NCBI RefSeq assembly: GCF_900112815.1
Contig: NZ_FOND01000003.1
Location: forward strand, 186,001 to 250,000
Reading direction: 5' to 3'
Source of the DNA: Blastococcus tunisiensis
Lineage (GTDB): Bacteria > Actinomycetota > Actinomycetes > Mycobacteriales > Geodermatophilaceae
DNA length: 64,000 nt
In this document: piece by piece, positions 18,243 through 25,862 of the stretch
Layout of the letters: each line of letters starts with the position of its first letter
How positions within the stretch are numbered: position 1 is the first letter of the stretch
Translations under genes and position numbers: made by a program
The notes under the pieces: generated by a model
The model's input: the letters and a program-made list of their open reading frames with translations, nothing else
Databases searched by the model: none
What the model was told of the DNA's origin: nothing

Positions 18243-19956
18243 GCAGGCGGTCGGTGCGCGTCGACCGGCACCCGGCCTCCCGCTCGTCGTCCTCGCCACG
18301 CTGGCGGTGCTCGTCACCGCGGCCGACACCTACGTCGTGGTCCTCGCGCTGCCCGACATCCTCGCCGGCGTGGGCGTGGGGCTCGACGAGCTGCAGCGGG
18401 CCACCCCGATCGTCGGCGGCTTCCTGCTCGGGTACACCGCCACGCTGCCGCTGCTGGGGCGCCTGGCCGACCTGCGCGGCCGGGTGCCGGTGCTGGTCGG
18501 CTGCCTGCTGCTGTTCGCGCTCGGCTCGCTGCTCACCGCCACCGCGGACACCCTCGGTCCCGCCGTCCTCGGGCGGGGTCTGCAGGGCGTCGGCGCCGGC
18601 GGGCTGGTGCCGGCAACCCTCGCGCTCGTCGCCGACCGCTGGCCGCCCGAGCGGCGGGCGCTGCCGCTCGGGGTGGTGGGCGCGGTGCAGGAGGCCGGCG
18701 CGGTGCTCGGCCCCCTGGCCGGGGCCGCCGTGCTGGCGTTCGCGGACTGGCGGGCGATCTTCTGGCTGAACCTGCTGCTCGGGCTGGCCCTCGCGGTCGG
18801 CGCCGCCGTGACCGGAGGGGTGCGCCGCCCGGATCCGTGGGGGCTGGTCCTCGCCGTGGTCACCGCGGTCGCGCTCGGTCTGCAGCTCGCGGCGCCGGTG
18901 GCGCTGGCGGAGGACGTGACCCTCGGCCTGCTCTACGTGCCCGTCGTCGGATCCCTGGGATGGACGACACCGCTCTGGCTGGCCGCGATCGTGACCGGGG
19001 CCGCCCTGGTGGTGCGCAGCCTGACGGCGCCGGTCCGCGCGGTGCTGCCGCTGCGCGGGCTGCGGCGGCTGGCCCGGCAGATCGACGTGCTCGGCTCGGC
19101 GCTGGCCGTCGTCGCGCTGGGCAGCCTGGTCTGGGCGTTCGCCGCCGCCGACCCGGCCACCCAGGTCGTCGCGCACGGCCCGGTGCTGCTCCCGGTCGCC
19201 GTCCTGGCCACCGCCGCCTTCTTCTGGCACGAGCGCCGGACGGCCGAACCGGTCCTGCCCCTGCGCGCGCTCCGGCCGGTCGGCGCGTGGGGCGCCCTGC
19301 TGGTCAACCTGCTGGTCGGGGTGGCGCTGGTGGCCGCCCTCGTCGACATCCCGCTCTTCGCCCGCGCCACGACGACGCCAGGCGACCAGCTCGGCGCCGC
19401 GCTCGTGCTGCTGCGGCTGCTGGTCGCCGTCCCGGTCGGTGCGGTCGCGGGCGGCTGGCTGTGCCGCACGGTGCCCGCCCGCGCCGTCGCCGCCGGCGGG
19501 ACGGGGCTGACCGCGGTCGCCTTCGTGCTGATGACCACCTGGGACGCCCGGTCCCTGGACGGGGCCGCCTCGACCGTCGTCCTGCTGGCCGCCGGTCTCG
19601 GGTTCGGGCTGGCCATCGCACCGGTCAACGCGGTGCTGCTGGGCGTGACCCGCGCCGAGGTCCACGGCAGCGCCAGTGCGCTCGCCGTCGTCGCGCGCAC
19701 GGTGGGCATGCTGACCGGGCTGTCGCTGCTGACCGCGGTGGCGCTGCGCCGGTTCACCGCCGAGGTGGACGCCATCGGCAGCCCCTTCGAGCTGTGCCCC
19801 GACACGCCCGCCGACTGCGCCGCCTTCGACGCCGCCACCGACGCCGCACTGCTCACCCAGCTGCACACCGTGTTCGCCGGGGCGGCGGTCGCGGCCGGGC
19901 TGGCCGCCGTCGCGGCGCTGGTGCTCCTCCGCGACGAGCGGCACCCGGCGAGCTGA
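18211..19956 (+). CDS. MFS transporter, P55-like partner of LprG
   Basis: The 581-residue membrane protein has about 14 hydrophobic segments and the MFS loop motif GRLADLRGRVPVLV after the second helix. GAVQEAGAVLGPLAGA resembles motif C of DHA2-type drug/proton antiporters. An exterior segment near residue 525 holds two cysteines (ELCPDTPADCAA). The ATG at 18211 lies inside the end of the lprG-like gene. By analogy with mycobacterial Rv1410c it may export lipids handed to the lipoprotein. Drug export is the alternative reading. Confidence 0.75.
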   Translation: MSRSPHRPPAEQAVGARRPAPGLPLVVLATLAVLVTAADTYVVVLALPDILAGVGVGLDELQRATPIVGGFLLGYTATLPLLGRLADLRGRVPVLVGCLLLFALGSLLTATADTLGPAVLGRGLQGVGAGGLVPATLALVADRWPPERRALPLGVVGAVQEAGAVLGPLAGAAVLAFADWRAIFWLNLLLGLALAVGAAVTGGVRRPDPWGLVLAVVTAVALGLQLAAPVALAEDVTLGLLYVPVVGSLGWTTPLWLAAIVTGAALVVRSLTAPVRAVLPLRGLRRLARQIDVLGSALAVVALGSLVWAFAAADPATQVVAHGPVLLPVAVLATAAFFWHERRTAEPVLPLRALRPVGAWGALLVNLLVGVALVAALVDIPLFARATTTPGDQLGAALVLLRLLVAVPVGAVAGGWLCRTVPARAVAAGGTGLTAVAFVLMTTWDARSLDGAASTVVLLAAGLGFGLAIAPVNAVLLGVTRAEVHGSASALAVVARTVGMLTGLSLLTAVALRRFTAEVDAIGSPFELCPDTPADCAAFDAATDAALLTQLHTVFAGAAVAAGLAAVAALVLLRDERHPAS

Positions 19957-19986
19957 GACACTGGTCGGCGAGCCGTGATCCGGCTC

Positions 19987-20036
19987 CCGGACGAGGGGTG
20001 CCGTACCCGGAGTGCGACAAGACGGCGCCGGGGAGG
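19987..20036 (+). promoter_or_regulatory. Guanidine-III riboswitch (ykkC-III) with ribosome-binding site
   Basis: From CCGGACGAGG (19987) through CCGTACCCGG and CGACAAGACGGCGCC (to 20029) the sequence follows the conserved guanidine-III aptamer nearly base for base, including the ACGAGG, CCGTACCCGG and GACAAGACGGCGC segments that form its pseudoknot. The ribosome-binding site GGGGAGG (20030-20036) follows directly, with the GTG of the SMR gene at 20042. Guanidine binding is expected to expose this site and turn on translation of the exporter. Confidence 0.9.
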
Positions 20037-20041
20037 CCGTC

Positions 20042-20356
20042 GTGTCGTGGTTGGTGCTCGTCGTGTCCGGCGTGCTGGAGGCGGTCTGGGCCACGGCCCT
20101 GGGCCGGTCGGAGGGCTTCAGCCGCGTCGTCCCGTCGATCGTGTTCGGGATCGCGCTGGTGCTCAGCATGGCCGGGCTGGCGTACGCGATGCGGGAGCTG
20201 CCGGTCGGCACGTCCTACGCCGTCTGGGTCGGCATCGGCGCCTCGCTCACCGTCGTCTACGCGATGGTGACCGGCACCGAGCCGGTGTCGGTGGTCAAGG
20301 TGCTGCTGATCCTCGGGCTGATCGGGTGCGTGGTCGGGCTGAAGCTCGTCCACTGA
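20042..20356 (+). CDS. gdx: SMR-family guanidinium exporter (Gdx/SugE type)
   Basis: The 104-residue protein has four membrane helices and the SMR signature with the essential glutamate in VSGVLEAVWATALGRSEGF. The WAxxLxxSxGF pattern fits the Gdx subgroup that exports guanidinium in exchange for protons, rather than the EmrE drug pumps. The guanidine-III riboswitch directly upstream supports that substrate. The GTG at 20042 is the start: a longer reading from 20012 would place the N-terminus inside the riboswitch aptamer. Confidence 0.9.
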   Translation: MSWLVLVVSGVLEAVWATALGRSEGFSRVVPSIVFGIALVLSMAGLAYAMRELPVGTSYAVWVGIGASLTVVYAMVTGTEPVSVVKVLLILGLIGCVVGLKLVH

Positions 20357-20368
20357 GCCCGCCGCCGG

Positions 20369-20908
20369 TCAGTCCGCTGCGAGCGTGGCGGTCAGGTCGC
20401 GGCGGAGCTCGACGGGATCGACGCCGCGATCGGTCAGCACCCGCATGGCCAGTCCCTCGCTCTCGCGGAGCAGCCCCAGGGTGATGTGCCCGTCGGAGAT
20501 GCTCTTCGACTTCATCGCGAGGGCCTCCCGGAGAGCCAGTTCCAGCACCTTCTTGGCCCGGGGGGTGAACGGGATGTGCCCCGTCGGACCGCGGGAGCCC
20601 GCCGGCCGGTCCAGGGCGCCCGGACCGAAGCTCGCCTCGACGGAGCTGCGGACGGCATCGAGGTCGATGCCCAGCACCGTCAGCGCCCCGGCGTCCAGGT
20701 CGTCCGATCCGACGTATCCGACGACGGCCTCGGCGACGGCGTCCTGGCTCAGCCCGTGGGCCTTGAGCACGGCCGCGCTGGCGGTCGGCTGGCGGACCAG
20801 GCTGAGCAGCAGGTGCTCGGTGCCGATGCGCCCGGAGTGCAGCCGGCGTGCCTCGTGCTGGGCACCGACCACGGTCTGCCGGGCCTCGAGGGTGAAGCGC
20901 TCGAACAT
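20369..20908 (-). CDS. Clp N-terminal-domain protein (ClpC-N-like, no ATPase)
   Basis: The 179-residue protein consists of two Clp-N repeats like the N-domain of ClpC: MFERFTLEARQTVVGAQHEA near the start and FTPRAKKVLELALREA near residue 115. IGTEHLLLSLV and ITLGLLRE are the matching motifs. There are no AAA+ modules, so it cannot unfold proteins itself and may act as an adaptor or decoy for ClpC substrates. It lies three bases downstream of the HTH gene, in one transcript with it. Such pairs are common in actinobacteria, but their role is not known to me. Confidence 0.8.
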   Translation of the reverse strand: MFERFTLEARQTVVGAQHEARRLHSGRIGTEHLLLSLVRQPTASAAVLKAHGLSQDAVAEAVVGYVGSDDLDAGALTVLGIDLDAVRSSVEASFGPGALDRPAGSRGPTGHIPFTPRAKKVLELALREALAMKSKSISDGHITLGLLRESEGLAMRVLTDRGVDPVELRRDLTATLAAD

Positions 20909-20911
20909 GGG

Positions 20912-21145
20912 TCAGTCCTTCCGCCGGAGCGGCCCGCGACCGCTCGCGTACTTCTTGTGCACCGCCTGCCGGGTCACGCCCAGGAGCTGGGCGATCTGCT
21001 CCCACGTCCAGCCCTGGTCGCGCGCATTGCCGACCTGGAGCGCCTCCAGCCGCTCGACGAGCGTCCGGAGGGACCGCACGGCCCGCAGGCCGATCGCCGG
21101 ATCCCGGCTGCCGGCGGCCGATGCCACCTGCGCTGTGTCCGCCAT
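20912..21145 (-). CDS. Small helix-turn-helix protein
   Basis: This 77-residue protein has a C-terminal helix-turn-helix (WTWEQIAQLLGVTRQAVHKKY, about residues 46-66) and an N-terminal helix that may dimerise. ATG at 21145 is the first good start; it coincides with the predicted transcription start, so the mRNA is probably leaderless. Two GTCAAC-N4-GTTGAC-like sites overlap its promoter, which suggests autoregulation. The Clp-N gene follows after three bases. The target beyond its own promoter is unknown. Confidence 0.8.
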   Translation of the reverse strand: MADTAQVASAAGSRDPAIGLRAVRSLRTLVERLEALQVGNARDQGWTWEQIAQLLGVTRQAVHKKYASGRGPLRRKD

Positions 21146-21149
21146 GGCT

Positions 21150-21193
21150 GTCAACGTAAGTTGCCTCAGGGCGCCGTGTCAACCTTTGTTGAC
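21150..21193 (-). promoter_or_regulatory. Promoter with two operator-like repeats for the HTH/Clp-N operon
   Basis: On the minus strand TTGACA (21177-21182) and TACGTT (21153-21158) are 18 bases apart and would start transcription at or next to the ATG at 21145. Overlapping them are a perfect inverted repeat GTCAAC-CTTT-GTTGAC (21178-21193) and a near-perfect copy GTCAAC-GTAA-GTTGCC (21150-21165). Their centres are 28 bases apart. The HTH protein itself is the likely ligand. Confidence 0.65.
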
Positions 21194-21287
21194 TCGGCGC
21201 TCGAGGGAGCAGTTGCGGGTCGCCGACACGCGCGGACGCGCCGAACGGAACGACCACAACTGCACGCTCGTCCGGCCGGGGCGCCGC

Positions 21288-21599
21288 TCAGGGTTCGGGG
21301 TGCACCTCGAAGTGCGTCGCCGTGGTCTCCCGGTCGACCAGGTACCGGTCGTCCTCGGGGTAGAAGACCGCGCGGGCGATGTCGCTCCCGGCGAAGCCGA
21401 CGATCACGTCTCGGGAGTCCCAGAAGCTGAGCGTCACGATCTCGGTGCGGCCGTCGTCGAGGTCGCGGGTGAGCAGGTGGGCACCGCGATTGTCCGGTGT
21501 CCGGCGGTACTCCGCCATGCCGGTGTCCTCGACGTAGCCGGCGTAGGCGTCGCGGTCCACGGTGGCGACCCATCCCCGCCACATCCGAGCGATCACCAC
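21288..21599 (-). CDS. Antibiotic-biosynthesis-monooxygenase-like (ABM/DUF) small protein
   Basis: The 103-residue protein (VVIARMWRGWVATVDRDAYAG at the start) resembles dimeric alpha-beta-barrel ABM-domain proteins: VTLSFWDSRDVIVGFAGSD and ARAVFYPEDDRYLVD fit that fold. Catalysis is not shown, and many members are uncharacterised. A good ribosome-binding site (GGAGGT) lies just upstream of the GTG pair at 21599/21596. It sits 14 bases downstream of the zinc-binding dehydrogenase gene and is probably co-transcribed with it. Confidence 0.7.
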   Translation of the reverse strand: MVIARMWRGWVATVDRDAYAGYVEDTGMAEYRRTPDNRGAHLLTRDLDDGRTEIVTLSFWDSRDVIVGFAGSDIARAVFYPEDDRYLVDRETTATHFEVHPEP

Positions 21600-21613
21600 G
21601 CCACCTCCGGGTC

Positions 21614-22579
21614 TTACAGCGTGAAGACGATCTTTCCGTTGGTGCGGCCCTCGAGCATCCGCTCGAAGCCCTCGCGGGCCTGGGGCAGCGGCAGCTCGAC
21701 GTCGATCTGCGGCCGGATCCCGGTGACGCTGCACAGCTGGATCAGCGACTCGAGCTCCGACTTCGTACCCATGGTCGAGCCGATCACCGACAGCTGGGTG
21801 AAGAACACCCGGTTGAGCTCGGCGCCGGGATTGAAGCCCGTCGTCGCTCCGGAGGTCACGATCACGCCGCCGGGCTTGAGCGACTTGACGCTGTGCGACC
21901 AGGTGGCTTCACCCACGGTCTCCATGACGCCGTCCACCCGCTCGGGCAGCCGGGCACCGGACTCGAACGCCTGGTCCGCGCCGAGGGCGAGCGCTGCGGC
22001 GCGCTTCTCCTCGCTGCGGCCGGTCACCCAGATCCGGTAGCCGGCGGCACGGCCGAGCACGATCAGCGCCGTCGCGACGCCGCCGCTGGCGCCCTGCACC
22101 AGGACGGTCTGGCCCGGACGGAGCCCGGACTTCACGAAGAGCATCCGGTAGGCCGTGAGCCAGGCCGTGGGCAGGCAGGCGGCCTCGGCGAAGGAGAGCT
22201 CCGCCGGCTTGGGCAGCAGGTTCCGCGTCGGGACGGCGACCTTCTCCGCCATCGAGCCCTGGTGCACCTCCGACAGCAGCGAGCGCTTCGGGTCGAGGGT
22301 CTCGTCGCCCGTCCAGCCGGGGGTGGAGATGACGCCGTGCACGACGACCTCGTTGCCGTCCTCGTCGATCCCGGCGGCGTCGGTGCCGAGGATCATCGGC
22401 ATCCGCTCGGCGGGCAGCCCGATGCCCTGCAGGCTGAACAGGTCGTGGTGGTTGAGCGACACGGCCTTCACCTGGATCGTCGTCCAGCCCTCGGGCGCCT
22501 CCGGTTCCGGCCGGTCGCCGACCTCCAGCACGGAGAGCGGGTCCTTCGGGGCGGGGGCGGAGACGAAGGCAGCGAGCAT
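21614..22579 (-). CDS. MDR-family NAD(P)-dependent oxidoreductase (zinc-binding dehydrogenase family)
   Basis: The 321-residue protein has the GroES-like N-terminal domain (NHHDLFSLQGIG) and a Rossmann domain with VLVQGASGGVATALIVLG (about residue 154). The cysteines and histidines that bind catalytic zinc in alcohol dehydrogenases are not in place, so it is more like quinone oxidoreductases or enoyl reductases of this superfamily. The ATG at 22579 starts MLAAFVSAPAPKDPLSV. Substrate is unknown. It lies near selD but no functional link is evident. Confidence 0.85.
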   Translation of the reverse strand: MLAAFVSAPAPKDPLSVLEVGDRPEPEAPEGWTTIQVKAVSLNHHDLFSLQGIGLPAERMPMILGTDAAGIDEDGNEVVVHGVISTPGWTGDETLDPKRSLLSEVHQGSMAEKVAVPTRNLLPKPAELSFAEAACLPTAWLTAYRMLFVKSGLRPGQTVLVQGASGGVATALIVLGRAAGYRIWVTGRSEEKRAAALALGADQAFESGARLPERVDGVMETVGEATWSHSVKSLKPGGVIVTSGATTGFNPGAELNRVFFTQLSVIGSTMGTKSELESLIQLCSVTGIRPQIDVELPLPQAREGFERMLEGRTNGKIVFTL

Positions 22580-22648
22580 GATCGGACGCTAACCGAGTCG
22601 GCGGCCGGCAGCGACGTCGGGGACCGTCGTCGCGACCGGTCCCGGCGG

Positions 22649-23656
<1,008 letters not shown>

Positions 23657-23682
23657 GCCCCGACCGTAGCCGCGGCCGTCGC

Positions 23683-24315
23683 TCAGCCGCGCCCGCCCCG
23701 GAGGACGACCAGGCGGGGCGGCCCCTCCGGCTCGCCAGCGGGGCGCCGGGCCCGGCCGGCCGGATGCCGCTCGCGGGCGCTCGCCGGGGATGCGCCGGCG
23801 GGTCGGGCGGCCGGGCCGGCACCGGCCGGCGGGGCACCCAGGCCGGTGAGGTCACGCCGGGGAGCGGTCTCCCCGGTCAGGTCGGCGGCCTCGATGCGGT
23901 CCAGCCGGAACCAGCGGAGCGCGTCGCGCTCGCGGCACCACGCCACCAGGAAGGACTGGTCGCTGCTGCGGACGAGCAGCTGCGGTTCCACCTGGCGCCG
24001 CGACGGCCTGCCCTTCCCGTCGTGATAGCGCAGCGACACGACGAGCCGACGGGTGACGGCGTGCTCGACGACCGCGCGGATCTCCGCGGACCGGCCCGCC
24101 TCCGCGCTCACCCAGAGACTGGTGGCCAGCAGCTCGGCCCGCCGGCGCGGATCGGGTTCGAGGACGGCGAGCACCTTCTCCAGGGCGCCCCGCCCGGCAT
24201 CGGCGTACGGGCCGTCCGGCCGGGACGCGAGGGCGACCGCGACGGCTGCCGCCTCCTCCGGGCCGAGGCTGACCGGTGGGAGGGAGGCGGCGGGGCGGGA
24301 CTCGGAGTGGTTCAC
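23683..24315 (-). CDS. WYL-domain protein lacking an N-terminal DNA-binding domain
   Basis: The 210-residue protein matches the central and WYL parts of YafY-type regulators: LGPEEAAAVAVALASRPDG near residue 17 and the WYL core LVVSLRYHDGKGRPSRRQVEPQLLV with FLVAWCRERDALRWFRLDRI. The usual helix-turn-helix of about 60 residues is missing, and the region upstream of the GTG at 24315 is the selC promoter, so there is no room for it. The last 60 residues are low-complexity. WYL domains bind nucleotides or other ligands. A role near selD/selC is only suggested by position. Confidence 0.75.
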   Translation of the reverse strand: MNHSESRPAASLPPVSLGPEEAAAVAVALASRPDGPYADAGRGALEKVLAVLEPDPRRRAELLATSLWVSAEAGRSAEIRAVVEHAVTRRLVVSLRYHDGKGRPSRRQVEPQLLVRSSDQSFLVAWCRERDALRWFRLDRIEAADLTGETAPRRDLTGLGAPPAGAGPAARPAGASPASARERHPAGRARRPAGEPEGPPRLVVLRGGRG

Positions 24316-24372
24316 GGGTCGGATGCTGGCACCGGCCTCCGACAGTTTCGCCGCGCACGTACAGTCTGCGGC

Positions 24373-24468
24373 GGAGGCGTCAGGGTGTCTGGTGACCCCC
24401 GCGGCCTCTAAAGCCGACGTGGCCGAGCATCTCGGCCAGGCGGGTTCGATTCCCGTCCGCCTCCGCCA
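24373..24468 (+). tRNA. selC: tRNA-Sec with anticodon CUA (reads UAG)
   Basis: The 96-base gene folds as a bacterial selenocysteine tRNA. The acceptor begins GGAGGCG and pairs with CGCCTCC, followed by discriminator G (24465) and encoded CCA (24466-24468). The T stem GCGGG/CCCGT has loop TTCGATT. Acceptor plus T stem give a helix of about 13 bp, allowing one weak junction pair. The long D stem closes a TGGT loop with one internal mismatch. The variable arm TGGCCGAG/CTCGGCCA is 8 bp with a 3-base loop. The anticodon stem CGGC/GCCG closes the seven-base loop CTCTAAA, so bases 24408-24410 are anticodon CUA, not UCA. It lies 83 bases upstream of selA. A possible -10 box TACAGT is at 24360-24365. 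Confidence 0.93.
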
Positions 24469-24551
24469 GACTGCCTCGGGAGCGGTCCCGATCCGGCCGC
24501 CGGTGCCGACGAACCGCTGGGAACGACGCGGCTCCGCCTACGATCCGGGCG

Positions 24552-25862
24552 ATGAGCGCCGATCCACGCCGGCAGGTGCCGCGCACCGACACCCTGCTCG
24601 CCGACCCCCGGCTCGCCGCGGCCGGCGAGCGGCTGGGCCGCGGCCTGGTGAAGGGCGCCGTGCAGCGGGTGCAGCAGCGGATCCGGGACGGCGAGGTCGC
24701 ACCCCCGCAGGCGGTCGAGGCGGTGCTCGCCTCGCTGCCCGGCACGGCGAGCAGCCTCCAGCCGGTGCTCAACGTGACCGGCGTCCTCGTGCACACCAAC
24801 CTGGGCCGCTCCCCGCTGTCGCCGGCCGCCGTCGACGCGATCACCGCGGCCGCGGGGACCACCGATGTCGAGCTCGACCTGTCCACGGGGCGCCGTGGCC
24901 CGCGGGGAGAGGCGGCCATCGCCGCGCTGCTGGCCGCGGTCCCCGCCGCCGAGGCCGCGATCGTCGTCAACAACTGCGCGGCGGCGCTGGCCCTGGTCGC
25001 CACCGCGCTCGGGCAGGACCGCGAGCTGGTGCTGGCCCGCGGCGAGCTGGTCGAGATCGGTGACGGGTTCCGCATCCCCGAGCTGCTGACCGCCACCGGC
25101 GCCCGGCTGCGCGAGGTGGGCACGACGAACCGGGTCACGCTCGCCGACTACCGGGGGGCGCTCGGCCCGGAGACCGGCGCGGTGCTCAAGGTGCACCCCT
25201 CGAACTTCGTCGTCCGCGGCTTCACCCGGCAGGTCGAGGTCGGCGAACTAGCAGCGGCACTGGCCGGCACGGGCACCCCGCTGGTGGCCGACGTCGGGTC
25301 CGGGCTGCTCCGGCCCCACCCGCTGCTGCCCGAGGAGCCCGACCTGCAGTCCACGCTCGCGGCCGGCGCCGACGTCGTCCTCGCCAGCGGGGACAAGCTG
25401 CTCGGCGGCCCGCAGGCGGGGCTGGTCCTGGGCCGCGCCGACCTCGTGCAGCGGCTGCGCCGGCACCCGCTCTACCGCGCGCTGCGGGTGGACAAGACCA
25501 CCCTCGCCGCGCTGGAGGCGACGCTGCGCGGCCCGCTGCCGCCGGTGCAGGAGATGCTCGCCGCGGACCTCGACGGGCTCCGGGCCCGGGCGGGGGCCCT
25601 CGCCGCGCGGCTCACCGAGGCCGGCCTCGACGCCCGGGCCGTCGACGCGGACGCGCGCGTGGGCGGGGGAGGGGCGCCCGAGCACCCGCTGCCGAGCGCG
25701 GCGGTCTCGCTGCCGGGGTCCTTCGCCGAGCTGCTGCGCCGCGGCACCCCGCCGGTGGTCGGCTACGTCGAGGGCGACCGCACCCTGCTGAACCTGCGCA
25801 GCCTCCCGACGTCCGCCGATGAGCAGCTCGCCGGCGCCGTCCTGGCCGCCGCGGCGCGATGA
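24552..25862 (+). CDS. selA: L-seryl-tRNA(Sec) selenium transferase
   Basis: SelA converts seryl-tRNA-Sec to selenocysteinyl-tRNA-Sec using pyridoxal phosphate and selenophosphate. The 436-residue protein has NVTGVLVHTNLGRSPLS, the VNNCAAALALV segment and the PLP-lysine motif ASGDKLLGGPQAG, with Lys near residue 282. All match the family. It follows selC closely and overlaps selB by four bases (ATGA), so selC-selA-selB is one locus. Nothing in SelA itself depends on the anticodon, since SelA recognises the tRNA body. Confidence 0.97.
   Translation: MSADPRRQVPRTDTLLADPRLAAAGERLGRGLVKGAVQRVQQRIRDGEVAPPQAVEAVLASLPGTASSLQPVLNVTGVLVHTNLGRSPLSPAAVDAITAAAGTTDVELDLSTGRRGPRGEAAIAALLAAVPAAEAAIVVNNCAAALALVATALGQDRELVLARGELVEIGDGFRIPELLTATGARLREVGTTNRVTLADYRGALGPETGAVLKVHPSNFVVRGFTRQVEVGELAAALAGTGTPLVADVGSGLLRPHPLLPEEPDLQSTLAAGADVVLASGDKLLGGPQAGLVLGRADLVQRLRRHPLYRALRVDKTTLAALEATLRGPLPPVQEMLAADLDGLRARAGALAARLTEAGLDARAVDADARVGGGGAPEHPLPSAAVSLPGSFAELLRRGTPPVVGYVEGDRTLLNLRSLPTSADEQLAGAVLAAAAR

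Noticed and set aside
24373-24468. The CUA tRNA as a Ser or Leu amber suppressor
   Set aside because: The extended acceptor/T helix, the long D stem with 4-base loop and the position directly before selA fit tRNA-Sec. UAG is still a normal stop in several genes here, which a general suppressor would disturb.
24408-25196. Minus-strand frames opposite selC and selA
   Set aside because: They overlap a convincing tRNA and selA, and have no family motif or ribosome-binding site.
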